This document shows, in pieces, positions 53,280 to 63,084 of a DNA stretch of 64,000 nucleotides (its first letter is position 1; the number at the start of each line of letters is the position of its first letter). The stretch comes from Vibrio splendidus (GTDB lineage: Bacteria; Pseudomonadota; Gammaproteobacteria; Enterobacterales; Vibrionaceae). The notes below the pieces were generated by a model that was given only the letters and a program-made list of their open reading frames with translations, searched no databases and was not told the origin of the DNA. The stretch lies in assembly GCF_024347615.1 (NCBI RefSeq), contig NZ_AP025509.1:124001-188000 (forward strand), read 5' to 3'. The translations under genes and the position numbers were made by a program.

Positions 53280-53329
53280 AACGCTGCCTTACATTATTCT
53301 TATCAAGAAGGTGTAAGGCGGCGTTTTTT
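53280..53329 (+). terminator. Terminator of cytochrome b562 gene
   Basis: AACGCTGCCTTACA pairs with TGTAAGGCGGCGTT (one mismatch) across an 18-base loop and ends in six T. Confidence 0.85.
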
Positions 53330-53515
53330 ATTGCCTTTTTTATAAACAGTTTGTTATGTAGAGTTTCGCCACATTTTCTTGGCTCTTTCGTTGTAACCAG
53401 TTTTTAACTAAAAAGAGTGTGCGTTAGCTTCAATTTTTTAACCTGATGTTAATCTTTACGTTTACCTATATAACAAGTGCCTCATAATAAGGGAAATTTA
53501 TAAAGATTAGGAATA

Positions 53516-53866
53516 ATGCGCCGAACCTCGTTCAATTTCTCCATGTTACTCGCTACAGCATTAAGCTGGGTGCTAGTGACGTTAATGCCTGTTATCAATG
53601 CTCATGGTAATAGTGCGGGAGTATGGGCGTCGTTATGTACGGTCAACGGCTTTGAACTGGTTCAAATTGAAGAAGGCGAGCCCAATACTCACAAAGGAAA
53701 GCCGTGTCCCTTTAGCCATTTTTCCACGTTTCACCAAGACGAACTTCCAACTACACTACTAACAACTCGACTGAGTTCTATTGTCTCCGACAGCTACGCT
53801 TTTTTGGCTCTAAGCGAACGCTATATGAGGCAAGCCCCGCGCGGTCCTCCCTTTGATATTGCTTAA
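53516..53866 (+). CDS. DUF2946-type small exported protein
   Basis: 116 aa. An N-terminal hydrophobic helix (FSMLLATALSWVLVTLMPVINA) acts as signal or anchor. The following WASLCTVNGFELVQ and GKPCPFSHFS fit the DUF2946 pattern of Cys and His residues, which suggests metal or redox binding. In proteobacteria such genes often sit next to copper or iron genes, and here a PepSY-helix protein follows by 111 bp. Function unproven. Confidence 0.65.
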   Translation: MRRTSFNFSMLLATALSWVLVTLMPVINAHGNSAGVWASLCTVNGFELVQIEEGEPNTHKGKPCPFSHFSTFHQDELPTTLLTTRLSSIVSDSYAFLALSERYMRQAPRGPPFDIA

Positions 53867-53977
53867 ACCTACCCCACTAAAATAATTAAAAAATAAAGTA
53901 TTAAGTAAAGTTAACCATACTCAGATTACTTTCTGATTTTTCAGAAGGTATGTTTGCGTGTGTCAAAGGAAATAATA

Positions 53978-55513
53978 ATGTTGAGAAATGAATCTCAAAC
54001 CCCTGCGAAAGCACAAGCGACTTCGCAGTCTAAAAGCAGTGCAACAACCGGTTCGGAAACCAATATAAAAAGCAAAGACCGCAATAAAACTCTCTACTTC
54101 CTCACTTGGCGCTGGCACTTCTATGCCGGGCTATTCGTTATCCCGTTTATGCTAATGCTGAGCATTACAGGCTTGGTGATGCTGTTTGATGATGAAATCG
54201 AATTGGCTTTCCACCACGAAGCCATAGAGATTGTTGCATCGGGCGACCCTATTAAGGTTTCACAACAGTTAACTGCTGTGCAGAATCAATACCCACAAGG
54301 TACGGTGACACAGTTTGTACCGAGTAAAGTCCCTGAGCTTGCGAACCGATTTTCTGTATCACTTGAGGATGGCACTTCTGTTTTCGCCACGGTGAATCAA
54401 TACACTGGCGAAGTGGTAGGAGAAATTCCCCGCAGCGATAGCCTGTACCAACTCGCGAATGACATCCACGGCACTTTGTTGATTGGTGATTGGGGTGATT
54501 ACCTAATTGAGGTCGCAATAAGCTTGTCTATTCTGTTACTCATCAGTGGCATCTACTTATGGCTACCAAGAGATAACGCGAGCCGCGCTGGTTTTCTTAA
54601 GCTTAGATTTGGTTCAGGAACGCGTATTTTAATGCGTGACTTGCATGCGAACATCGGTGGAACACTGTCATTCATTCTTCTGTTATTTATTCTATCGGGA
54701 TTATCATGGACAGGTTTTTGGGGCGGTAAGCTTGTTCAAGCATGGAGTACTTTTCCTGCTCAAATGTGGGACGACATTCCTCTGTCTAACGAAACGCATG
54801 CTTCTTTAAATCACGGGTCGGAAGAGGAAATGCCTTGGAACTTAGAGCAAACACCACTGCCTTTGTCTCAAGATAAGCCAGCCGAACATGTACATCACAC
54901 AGAAGAGGCGACTGAGCCTCATGAGCATTCTAAGATGGGTGAGGATCACTCTCAGCATGTGTTATCCGCCAGTAATTTCTCTATTGATGATGTGATAGCA
55001 AAAGCTCAATCTCTTGGTTTTACACAATATAAAGTCAATTTTCCGCGCTCAGAAACGGGCGTTTACACCGTGGCTGCCAATACCATGGGCGGTGACATTA
55101 TCGATCCAACTGAAGATCGCACGACTCACCTCGACCAGTATTCAGGGCGCATTCTAGGAGAGGTGACGTGGCAAGATTACAATTTATTCGCCAAAACTTT
55201 AGCTGTTGGTATTTCTCTACACCAAGGTGATATCAGTATCATCAACAAGCTTCTAAATGCGTTGTTCTGCGTTGCGTTCGTCGTTGTGTCGGTGACTGGT
55301 GGTGTGATGTGGTGGATGCGCAGACCTTCAGGCCAAAGGAAGTTGGGAACGCCACCGAAGTTTGGCGATGCTGGCCTTTGGAAAGCAGGCTTAGTGACTG
55401 TGGTTATTATTTCGATATTGTTTCCACTCGCGGGTGCGACGATTGTGACTGCAATGCTATTGGATTGGTTACTGTTTTCACGCGTTGAGAAATTCAAGAC
55501 CGCGTTGAGTTAA
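53978..55513 (+). CDS. PepSY-associated transmembrane protein (PiuB-like)
   Basis: 511 aa from ATG 53978, with AAAGGA before it; a TTG at 53954 is less likely. Four main membrane helices: near the N-terminus (FYAGLFVIPFMLMLSITGLVMLF), in the middle (IEVAISLSILLLISGIYLWL and LSFILLLFILSGLSWTGFWGG) and at the end. Two PepSY-like periplasmic parts lie between, plus a His-rich stretch (HVHHTEEATEPHEHSKMGEDHSQH). PepSY_TM proteins of this layout accompany iron or copper uptake and may reduce metal-chelates at the membrane. Its terminator follows. Confidence 0.82.
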   Translation: MLRNESQTPAKAQATSQSKSSATTGSETNIKSKDRNKTLYFLTWRWHFYAGLFVIPFMLMLSITGLVMLFDDEIELAFHHEAIEIVASGDPIKVSQQLTAVQNQYPQGTVTQFVPSKVPELANRFSVSLEDGTSVFATVNQYTGEVVGEIPRSDSLYQLANDIHGTLLIGDWGDYLIEVAISLSILLLISGIYLWLPRDNASRAGFLKLRFGSGTRILMRDLHANIGGTLSFILLLFILSGLSWTGFWGGKLVQAWSTFPAQMWDDIPLSNETHASLNHGSEEEMPWNLEQTPLPLSQDKPAEHVHHTEEATEPHEHSKMGEDHSQHVLSASNFSIDDVIAKAQSLGFTQYKVNFPRSETGVYTVAANTMGGDIIDPTEDRTTHLDQYSGRILGEVTWQDYNLFAKTLAVGISLHQGDISIINKLLNALFCVAFVVVSVTGGVMWWMRRPSGQRKLGTPPKFGDAGLWKAGLVTVVIISILFPLAGATIVTAMLLDWLLFSRVEKFKTALS

Positions 55514-55521
55514 TTGACATG

Positions 55522-55559
55522 AAAACGGACTTTCTCTACTTGAGAAGGTCCGTTTTATT
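55522..55559 (+). terminator. Terminator of the PepSY gene
   Basis: AAAACGGAC-TTTCTC pairs with GAGAAG-GTCCGTTTT over 15 positions with one mismatch. Confidence 0.85.
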
Positions 55560-55610
55560 AATCAGATGAGCTCTTCTTCTGTGAGGAAGACTTTAGACTA
55601 GATGCTGCTC

Positions 55611-55661
55611 TAGATTTGATAAAGCTTTAGATCTGATACAGCTTTAGATCTGATAAAGCTC
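55611..55661. repeat. Three 17-bp tandem units across a stop codon
   Basis: TAGATTTGATAAAGCTT, TAGATCTGATACAGCTT and TAGATCTGATAAAGCTC lie head to tail. The leftward VOC gene ends within the third unit, so two units lie in its 3' untranslated part. Confidence 0.75.
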
Positions 55662-56027
55662 AAGCGGCAGGCCGTCTGGGTCTGCGAAAAACGTAAATGA
55701 TTTCCCCGTAAATTCATCAACTCGAATTGGTTCGACTTCAATGCCTTGTTCTTCCAAATAGCTTTTGGCATATTGAACGTCATCAACACAAAAAGCCAAA
55801 TGTCTCAGCCCTTGAGCTTCCGGAAAGCTTGGTCTTTCAGGTGCGTCAGGGAAGCTGAATAATTCTATTTGAGCGCCATTAGGCAGTGCCAAGTCGAGCT
55901 TATACGACTGGCGTGCTTCACGATAATTCTCCGCAATCACTTCAAGCTTTAAAACTTCCGTATAAAAGCGTTTAGAGACTTCGTAGTCTGAGCAAATAAT
56001 GGCGGCGTGGTGTATTCCTTTCAGCAT
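55644..56027 (-). CDS. VOC-family (glyoxalase-like) protein
   Basis: 127 aa with two beta-alpha-beta-beta-beta halves. Metal-ligand candidates are His in LKGIHHAAIICSDY, Glu in AQIELFSFPD, His in LRHLAFCVDDV and Glu in GLPLELYQI, the standard VOC pattern. It resembles the YaeR/GloA2 group. The start codon overlaps the LysR stop by one base, so it is cotranscribed with, and downstream of, the regulator. Substrate unknown. Confidence 0.85.
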   Translation of the reverse strand: MLKGIHHAAIICSDYEVSKRFYTEVLKLEVIAENYREARQSYKLDLALPNGAQIELFSFPDAPERPSFPEAQGLRHLAFCVDDVQYAKSYLEEQGIEVEPIRVDEFTGKSFTFFADPDGLPLELYQI

Positions 56028-56959
56028 CAGTTTATTTCTCCTGCCAGCTTGTCACCCAAGTGTTCCATCGCATAATCAATGAACACACGCAATCGCGCAG
56101 GCATGTACTTGGTTTGAGCAAACTGCATCGCGATAGCGCCATGGTAATTACTCTTGATGGTCCAATCTTCCAATACTTGAACTACAGAACCTTCAGCTAA
56201 TGCATCTTGAATTACGAAGTCATGGAAAATACCTACGCCAAGCCCTTCTTTAACACCTTTCAATCGCATCTGAGAGTGGTTCACAGCGTAACGTCCGCTG
56301 ACGGGTACTGTGTAAAACTCATCATCTTTAAGGAAGTCCCAAATGTGGTCTTTATCTGTTTCTGCAAGGTATAAGCAGTCGTGCTCAGAAAGTTCGGTAG
56401 GGTGGTGAGGGATTCCTTTGGCATCTAAATAGTCGGGGCTCGCACATAACACGAGGTTTGTTTTTCCGAGTTCTTTCAATACCAAACTCTCGTCAGGTTT
56501 GTCGGTAAGGCGAAAGGCAATGTCGATGCCTTGGCGCAATATGTCGATGTCGCCATCGGCGGCTCTTAACTTGAGTTGAATCTCAGGGTACTGATTCAAG
56601 AATGGAACAACGAAAGGCTGTAGCACGGAGTTCAAGAAGGCTTCTGGCGCTGCTACTGTTATAGAGCCTGCAGGTTCAGTATGGTCAGAGGTAGAAAGCT
56701 CAACCGCTTGTTGCGCCGCATTAATCATGACCACGCTTTGATCGTATACCAACTGGCCTGCTTGCGTGATGATCAATGTACGAGTGGTTCGCTCGAACAG
56801 TTTTACTGAGAGTGCTTTTTCTAGACGTGTGATCAATTTACTCAACGCTGAAGGTGTAACGCCTAGCTGCTTTGCTGCGGCGGTAAAGCTACCCTCATTC
56901 ACAACTAAGATAAACGAGGCGAGATCGGGAAGTAGGGCGATGAGTTTTGGGTTAATCAT
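56027..56959 (-). CDS. LysR-family transcriptional regulator
   Basis: 310 aa: winged helix (LASFILVVNEGSFTAAAKQLGVTPSALSKLITRLEKALSVKLFERTTRTL) and the effector domain typical of the CrgA/AaeR-like subgroup (VAAPEAFLNSVLQPFVVPFLNQYPEIQL, then DGDIDILRQGIDIAFRL). It may control the VOC gene it overlaps. No obvious LysR site is seen upstream. Confidence 0.85.
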   Translation of the reverse strand: MINPKLIALLPDLASFILVVNEGSFTAAAKQLGVTPSALSKLITRLEKALSVKLFERTTRTLIITQAGQLVYDQSVVMINAAQQAVELSTSDHTEPAGSITVAAPEAFLNSVLQPFVVPFLNQYPEIQLKLRAADGDIDILRQGIDIAFRLTDKPDESLVLKELGKTNLVLCASPDYLDAKGIPHHPTELSEHDCLYLAETDKDHIWDFLKDDEFYTVPVSGRYAVNHSQMRLKGVKEGLGVGIFHDFVIQDALAEGSVVQVLEDWTIKSNYHGAIAMQFAQTKYMPARLRVFIDYAMEHLGDKLAGEIN

Positions 56960-57332
56960 AAGTATCCAGTTAGACTAATTTCAATGGTGACCATAACCTT
57001 AATTGTGATTGATCTCTTCTGATTTGTGAATCAATTTCATTAATTGACACGCGTAATCTCAACCGTGATAGAAGCCGTTCTTTTGTTGTTCCTATTTCAT
57101 ATTACCCAGTTATTCAGAGCTCAAGTCAATATGGCGATTCCGTTGCTTCAAATTGGTTGTTAGATGCTTTTGTTATATGAATGTAAATACTTGTAGTTAC
57201 TTGTTAAATTTAATTTAAACGGTGTTAGTATCCTCCCAACTTGTGCTGAATCGAATCAGCCATATTTCATCGTTCGAAGAGAACTTTTAACTTCGAGTTC
57301 GGAAGAGCAAAACATAGTCAGAGGTAAGTATT
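56960..57332. other. Divergent upstream region
   Basis: 373 bp without a gene between the leftward LysR gene and the rightward cysteine dioxygenase-like gene. An AT-rich promoter zone lies at about 57180-57240, and a hairpin-prone stretch with CGAAG and CTTCG at about 57275-57297 in the leader. Nothing recognisable beyond that. Confidence 0.35.
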
Positions 57333-57926
57333 TTGCAACGTACTGATATCACTCCAACGCAATCTCCCGCGTTAGCCGCGTTAATTAATAACGATTATGA
57401 GCTTAATTTCCAAGAATTTATGGATCAAATACAGCTGGCGAATAAACCTATGTCTCTGGCTTCCATTAGGTTCATATTGGATAACATCGAGCTGAGTAAA
57501 GAAGAGATCAAGTCGTTGGCGAGTTTTGATAAAGAAACATACTGCCGACAAAGACTTTTCAAGAATGACCACTGCGAAGTTTTAATTTTGAGTTGGCTAA
57601 ATGGGCAAAGAAGTAAAATACATGACCATTTGAATACGTCTTGTGGCGTAAAGGTTCTACATGGGCAAGCAACGGAAACCCTGTTTGAAACGGCGGCTAA
57701 TGGCCATATTTTTGCTTCTCAGTCGACTCATTTCCAAGAGGGCAGTGTGACCGTCAGTAAAGATAATGATATTCATCAGATATCGAATCTACAGGCTGGC
57801 GATGAGCCGCTCATTACGTTGCATGTGTATTCACCCCCTTTAAGCCAATTCCACCTCTATCAGCTAGAGAGCGGTAAGTCGGAGCTGCTCGACATACAAC
57901 AAGAGTGCTGGGCCTACGAGATTTAA
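57333..57926 (+). CDS. Cysteine dioxygenase-like protein
   Basis: 197 aa from a TTG start with GAGGT upstream. It has the cupin signature of type I cysteine dioxygenase: WLNGQRSKIHDHLNTSCGVKVLHG with two iron His and the Cys used for the Cys-Tyr cross-link, and the third His in LHVYSPPL, with Tyr residues after it. CDO oxidises L-cysteine to cysteine sulfinate; related thiol dioxygenases use 3-mercaptopropionate, so substrate is open. An export operon starts 185 bp downstream; linkage is not shown. Confidence 0.75.
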   Translation: MQRTDITPTQSPALAALINNDYELNFQEFMDQIQLANKPMSLASIRFILDNIELSKEEIKSLASFDKETYCRQRLFKNDHCEVLILSWLNGQRSKIHDHLNTSCGVKVLHGQATETLFETAANGHIFASQSTHFQEGSVTVSKDNDIHQISNLQAGDEPLITLHVYSPPLSQFHLYQLESGKSELLDIQQECWAYEI

Positions 57927-58111
57927 AGTGCGTTAAACGAAGACAACTTTCTACTTAAATGGTCGTGGTAAGGCTAAGAGGAGGCGTAGAAAGTCTGTCG
58001 TCTAATTTTTCTTTAACGCTATGCATTATAAAATTTTATACTATTTATGAACTTCGCATATCCACGGTAGTCATATGGCTCACAAATATAAAATAATGAG
58101 CTGGATAAATT

Positions 58112-59245
58112 ATGACTAAACGTGGGTTAGTGTCTGTGGCATGTGCCACGCTGCTAGGTGGAGGTGCGTATTTCTATTTTCAAACTTCAACGCCTATTGA
58201 AGCCTTTCCAACCCTAACGGTCTCCACGGGGACGATCGAAAAGCAGGCGGTTGCGGTGGGGTATATCGTTCCCGCGCACTCTGTGTCTATCAAATCTCAA
58301 ATTGATGGGATCGTTGGTGAAATCTATGCCGGTGTTGGTGAATACGTAACGCAAGGTCAGCCGCTTATTAAGGTTCGCCCTAACCCTACCCCGAAAGCGT
58401 TGACCGATGCCTCGACCGAATTGATGCGAAGTGAGGCGAACATTGAGTCAGCAAAACAACAACTCGCTAATCTGCAGAGTTTGGTCGAACAAGAAATCAT
58501 TCCTAAGAACTACGACGAATATGTGACTGCACGTTCCAATGTGAAATCAGCACAGGCTGACGTTATGCAAAAACGTCAGAACCTCGAATTGATTCAAAGC
58601 GGGGAGTCGACAATTGGTAACTCTCGCCTCACCTCTACCATTTATGCTCCGATAGACGGTACGGTGTTGAATCGAAAAGTCGAGGTAGGAGAACCGATTA
58701 TTTCTACTGAATCGAGCCAAGCGGCAACAGAAATGATGTCATTGGCCGATATGAACAGTCTGATTTTTAAGGGCAGTGTTAGTGAGCATGATGCAGCCCA
58801 ACTTACTCCGGGGATGCCAGTAACACTGACCGTTGCACCTTATCCAAGTATTGAAATAGAAGGGGTACTGACTAAGATTGCGATTCAGTCTGAAAGTCTT
58901 AACTCAACAGCTGATAGTAGTTCGGGCAAAAGTTTTGATAACGGTTTTGAAGTCGAAGTTGGCGAGCTCAAAATACCTCAAGACGTCCGACTACGTTCAG
59001 GGTTCTCATCATCTGCTCAGATAATTCTAGTTAAATCAGAAAATGTACTCACTCTACCAGAGCGCGCACTGCAATTTGAAGGCGATAGCCCTAACGTATT
59101 AATCCCTGACAGCTCAGAACAAGGCTTCCACAAACAAGCGGTAAAACTGGGCCTATCAGATGGTATCAATGTTGAAGTCATCGAAGGTGTGGAGTTAGAC
59201 GAAGCCGTCATCGATAACAGTATGATGGGGGCAGCACATGGTTAA
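58112..59245 (+). CDS. HlyD/MacA-type periplasmic adaptor
   Basis: 377 aa: N-terminal anchor (LVSVACATLLGGGAYFYF), lipoyl-like domain (GIVGEIYAGVGEYVTQGQPLIKV), a long coiled hairpin (about 95-175), a second lipoyl half and a beta-barrel domain (FKGSVSEHDAAQLTPGMPVTLTV). It bridges an inner-membrane ABC pump to a TolC-type channel. It starts a tight operon: the next gene overlaps by 8 bp. Confidence 0.85.
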   Translation: MTKRGLVSVACATLLGGGAYFYFQTSTPIEAFPTLTVSTGTIEKQAVAVGYIVPAHSVSIKSQIDGIVGEIYAGVGEYVTQGQPLIKVRPNPTPKALTDASTELMRSEANIESAKQQLANLQSLVEQEIIPKNYDEYVTARSNVKSAQADVMQKRQNLELIQSGESTIGNSRLTSTIYAPIDGTVLNRKVEVGEPIISTESSQAATEMMSLADMNSLIFKGSVSEHDAAQLTPGMPVTLTVAPYPSIEIEGVLTKIAIQSESLNSTADSSSGKSFDNGFEVEVGELKIPQDVRLRSGFSSSAQIILVKSENVLTLPERALQFEGDSPNVLIPDSSEQGFHKQAVKLGLSDGINVEVIEGVELDEAVIDNSMMGAAHG

Positions 59246-60566
59246 GCCAGCGCTGTTTAGTTGTTCACAGCGATTATACAAACCTCTGTTACCTCGTAAA
59301 TCGCCCCTGTTGAGTCTAGGCAGCTTGCTATTAGCAACTGTGCTTAGCTGCCCTTCATATGCCATTTCTATTGAACAAGCATGGCAGCGCGCCAAACAGA
59401 CGGATCCTGATTACGAGAAAGCCCGAATTGGTGTTCAACTCGGCGAGAGTTCGGTGGATTTAAGTCGCAGCTCTTTATTACCCGCTTTAAGCGCGAGCGC
59501 TTCAGCAGACTGGAGCGAAGACCGCAGTAGTTCAAATCGTTATGGTGCAGAGCTGTCTCAGGTTATTTGGGACAGTAGCCTTTGGTCTGAATTAGATAAA
59601 GCACAATCAGATTATCTGAAATCCCAGCTGGAATTGGCTCAAGCACATAATGATTTGGCGGCTAAGTTACTTCTGGTTTATCTCGATATAGGCAGCGCCC
59701 AAGGTAACTTACAGCTCACCAACAGTAAGTTAGAGGAAGGCAGCAAGCTGCTAAAAATCTTCGAAAAACGCTATCTAGCAGGCAAAGTGAAATCGATTGA
59801 TGTGGAAGAGATGCGTGCTAATCAGTTGTCTGACAAAGCCAATATTCTGCGAGCAAAGGCAGAGTTAGAAAGTAAAAAGTCAGAGCTGGAAGCGCTGATA
59901 AACCAAGCTCCTGATTCAGTAGATCAAATTCGTACTGAGAACTTGGTTGAGCCTCCTATGCTGGTGGCTTCTCAGCAGCAGTGGCTTGAGTTAGCGAGAA
60001 ATAATAGCCCTGAATTACTGGTTGCCATAAAAGGCGTTGAAGCGCGTGAGCTAGACAAAAAGTCCGCCCAAGGAGGTTATTATCCAACAGTTAAAGGGCA
60101 AGTGGGCTATAACGACAATGATCGGTTGGACAACGGTGAGTTTAACGCGGGTTTAACTCTTAGTGTTCCTATTGATTTAAATGGTTCAACACGCGCCAAA
60201 GTGGACCAAACTTCGCTTAACTTGTTGACGGCTAAGCAGGATTTACGAAAGGTTGAAATAGACATCAAGAAGCGAATTGATCAGAACTTTACTCAAGTGA
60301 AGCTCAACTGGGAACGAGTGTTAATGGCGCATGATGTTGTAGCGTCTCGCGCAGAGGTGTTGAGTAGTAAAGAAAAGTTATACGACGCGGGTTTCCTGGA
60401 AGCCTCGGATGTTATTAATGCACATAACAGCTTATTTGATTCAAGGTTCCTTCTACAGACCAACTTATATGATTATTGGCGTCAGAGAATAGGCCTGCTT
60501 CAGACAACCGGTAAATTAGATGATGAAGCGATGGCGCTGATCTCTCAGGCGCTGCACCATGGTTAA
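59238..60566 (+). CDS. TolC-family outer-membrane channel
   Basis: 442 aa with a signal peptide after an extended N-terminus (LLSLGSLLLATVLSCPSYA) and two OEP repeats rich in helical heptads. Typical parts are SIEQAWQRAKQTDPDYEKARIGVQ and its echo in the second half (ARNNSPELLVAIKGVEARELDKKSAQGGYYPTV). It forms the outer-membrane exit duct of the efflux assembly encoded by its neighbours. It overlaps both adjacent genes by 8 bp, a sign of translational coupling. Confidence 0.85.
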   Translation: MVKPALFSCSQRLYKPLLPRKSPLLSLGSLLLATVLSCPSYAISIEQAWQRAKQTDPDYEKARIGVQLGESSVDLSRSSLLPALSASASADWSEDRSSSNRYGAELSQVIWDSSLWSELDKAQSDYLKSQLELAQAHNDLAAKLLLVYLDIGSAQGNLQLTNSKLEEGSKLLKIFEKRYLAGKVKSIDVEEMRANQLSDKANILRAKAELESKKSELEALINQAPDSVDQIRTENLVEPPMLVASQQQWLELARNNSPELLVAIKGVEARELDKKSAQGGYYPTVKGQVGYNDNDRLDNGEFNAGLTLSVPIDLNGSTRAKVDQTSLNLLTAKQDLRKVEIDIKKRIDQNFTQVKLNWERVLMAHDVVASRAEVLSSKEKLYDAGFLEASDVINAHNSLFDSRFLLQTNLYDYWRQRIGLLQTTGKLDDEAMALISQALHHG

Positions 60567-61773
60567 TCTTTTCCTTCAGACTTGGCAAACGTTATTGGCG
60601 CATCGGATGAAAAGTGCCTTGGCTATTATCGCAATTTCATGGGGCGTGCTGTCTGTTGTTGTTTTAATGGCGTTAGGAGAAGGCTTCTATCGTTATCAAA
60701 CGAAGTCTTTCTCATTTTTGGTCAATGACACTCAGGTTGTGTTTCCCTCTAGTACGAGTAAACCTTGGCAGGGCATGCCTTCAAGGCGAGAAATAAACCT
60801 TGAACAAGATAAAATTGAGCTGATCCAGCAGGCTGGTTTTGTTAAAGAGGCGTCTGCTGTTTACCTTAAAAGGGATACCAGCGTGACGAACACTCAAGGG
60901 CATAATATTGGCAGTATGGTGAGTGGTGTTGCTCCCTCTTATTTTCCTATCTCACAAAATAAGTTGCAGCCTGGTTCACGAAGTATTTCGGTGACGGATA
61001 TGGAAAACCACACACGGGTGGTTGTATTGGGTGATCGAATTGCTCAAATGGGCGGAGTCGACATTGGCGATCATATTAAGATCAACGGTATTCCATTCTA
61101 CGTAATAGGCGTGATGGTTGATAATGAAGGAGGAATCTCTTTTGGTGAGAGTCGACGAGTTTTTGTGCCCCAAACTACTTATCTTGACCTCTGGAAAGAT
61201 AAGCCATGGCAACTGCTATTAAAGCCTGTAGAAGCCATGGATTCCGCATCGTTTAGACGTAACATTGTCAATTTTTTTGCTAAACAGATGCACTTTGATC
61301 CTACTGATAAAGATGCGGTCTATTTGCCCGACTTTAGTGAGGGTGGAGACGTGATTACCGGTATCTTTCGTGGTATTCAAATATTCCTGACGGCCAGTGG
61401 CGCAATGACTATGGCGGTTGGCGCTTTGGGTGTGGCTAATATCATGTTTCTCTCTGTTACGGAAAGAACTCGAGAAATTGGCGTTCGGCTGGCGATTGGT
61501 GCAACACAGGGTTCCATCATGTCTCAGTTTATTATTGAGGGGCTTATCTTAGTTACCTTAGGATCCATCGTGGGATTAATGGCGTCCTTTGGTACGGTTT
61601 ATTTGCTTGGCTCGATGGCGTTACCTGAATGGATTGGATCACCTGTTATCACGTTAAGCTCGATTGGAATGGCGTTAACGGTGACACTGATTCTGGCGTT
61701 CTTAGCCTCTTACTTTCCTGCAAAACGGGCGTCTCGCCTAACTCCTGTTGACGCACTCAGTGCGAGGGCTTAA
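60559..61773 (+). CDS. ABC transporter permease, MacB/FtsX type (first)
   Basis: 404 aa with one N-terminal helix, a periplasmic MacB_PCD-like domain (about 45-260) and three C-terminal FtsX helices, including GVANIMFLSVTERTREIGVRLAIGA, the coupling helix signature. MacB-type pumps work as mechanotransmitters rather than channels. It pairs with the next permease, giving a heterodimer served by one ATPase. Confidence 0.85.
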   Translation: MVNLFLQTWQTLLAHRMKSALAIIAISWGVLSVVVLMALGEGFYRYQTKSFSFLVNDTQVVFPSSTSKPWQGMPSRREINLEQDKIELIQQAGFVKEASAVYLKRDTSVTNTQGHNIGSMVSGVAPSYFPISQNKLQPGSRSISVTDMENHTRVVVLGDRIAQMGGVDIGDHIKINGIPFYVIGVMVDNEGGISFGESRRVFVPQTTYLDLWKDKPWQLLLKPVEAMDSASFRRNIVNFFAKQMHFDPTDKDAVYLPDFSEGGDVITGIFRGIQIFLTASGAMTMAVGALGVANIMFLSVTERTREIGVRLAIGATQGSIMSQFIIEGLILVTLGSIVGLMASFGTVYLLGSMALPEWIGSPVITLSSIGMALTVTLILAFLASYFPAKRASRLTPVDALSARA

Positions 61774-61775
61774 TC

Positions 61776-63059
61776 ATGCTATTACCGATGAGACAAATCT
61801 TTCAGGAAATGTCTGCAGAAAAGCTACGACTTGGGCTCACGATTCTGGCTGTTGCGTGGGCAACCTTGTGTATTTCAGCGATGCTATCGGTGGGAGAAGG
61901 CATTAGGCAAGGCGTGCTTAAAACGGCACAAAATGGCAATGGTAATTTGATTTATCTATCAGGGGGGATGGCTACGGTTGATTATGGATCTTTTCATCAG
62001 GGCAAGCCGCTGACTCTAACAGTAGAAGATACGAAAGTTGTAGAGGCTCTGCCTAACATCAAAGCTGCGGTGCCGACAGCTGTGTGGGATGAATCACTTA
62101 CTGTTGGGGAGCGAGGGTCTTGGAAAAAAGCGTTAGCGGTAACGACTGAATTTCAGTCGGTGACGAATCTCAAGACACGTCCAGGAGGGCGTTGGTTTAA
62201 TCCTCTAGACCAAAAGCAACAACGCAAAGTCATCGTGTTGGGTTACCTTTTAGCGGCCGATTTGTTTAACCCTAATGAAAGCTTTAGCTGGTTTGCTACT
62301 GTCAAATTAGAGGTCAATCCCGTGGGGAAAACAGTAAAAATTGGCAGCCAAGAGTTTACGGTGATTGGTGTACTAGAGAAAAACAGTGCCAAGGTTGAAC
62401 AGGGAGATAGCATCAATTATTCGAGCTTTGTTCCTTTCTCTACATGGCAGCGTTTTAATATTAACGGTGACATTAGTGGTATCAACGTTCAACCTCATGA
62501 TGGTGTCGACAGAGTCAAACTTGCCGATACGATTCGTCAGGTTATTGCGCGCAAACATGGTGCCAGTGTCAGTGATGAGCAGGTCGTTCAGGTTGAGGAT
62601 ATGTTTCTCAAACAAAAAACGATGCAACAATTCTTAGTTGGTCTGCAGGGGTTCCTTGGTGTGATTGGTTTTATCACTTTGGCAGTGGCGGGTATAGGTA
62701 TTGCTAACGTGATGTATGCAACGGTGAAACGCTCCACAAGAGATATTGGCGTGAGAGTGGCGGTCGGTGCTACTCCAGGGATGATTCGCATGCATTATCT
62801 GGTTCAGTCATTGATGACCATGATGATGGGTGGTTTATTGGGCTTAGTGATCACTTATACACTGATTGCTGTGATTCGCTCGTTAGAGCTTGAAGGCAAT
62901 ATGTTTTATGAGCGTCTTGGTAAACCTGTTCCTGAGCTTTCATGGTTGGTTGTCACCATTGTTGTTTTGACGCTGGTGGTTATTGGTGTCGCTGCGGCTT
63001 GGCTCCCGGCTAATCGTGCGGCGAAAGTGACTCCGATGGAGGCACTACAAAGTGAATGA
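61776..63059 (+). CDS. ABC transporter permease, MacB/FtsX type (second)
   Basis: 427 aa, starting 2 bp after the first permease. Same layout: one N-terminal helix, a large periplasmic domain and three C-terminal helices with GIANVMYATVKRSTRDIGVRVAVGA. Sequence differs clearly from its partner, so the pump is heterodimeric. Confidence 0.85.
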   Translation: MLLPMRQIFQEMSAEKLRLGLTILAVAWATLCISAMLSVGEGIRQGVLKTAQNGNGNLIYLSGGMATVDYGSFHQGKPLTLTVEDTKVVEALPNIKAAVPTAVWDESLTVGERGSWKKALAVTTEFQSVTNLKTRPGGRWFNPLDQKQQRKVIVLGYLLAADLFNPNESFSWFATVKLEVNPVGKTVKIGSQEFTVIGVLEKNSAKVEQGDSINYSSFVPFSTWQRFNINGDISGINVQPHDGVDRVKLADTIRQVIARKHGASVSDEQVVQVEDMFLKQKTMQQFLVGLQGFLGVIGFITLAVAGIGIANVMYATVKRSTRDIGVRVAVGATPGMIRMHYLVQSLMTMMMGGLLGLVITYTLIAVIRSLELEGNMFYERLGKPVPELSWLVVTIVVLTLVVIGVAAAWLPANRAAKVTPMEALQSE

Positions 63060-63084
63060 TGAGATCAAAGACAGCGGAGAAACC

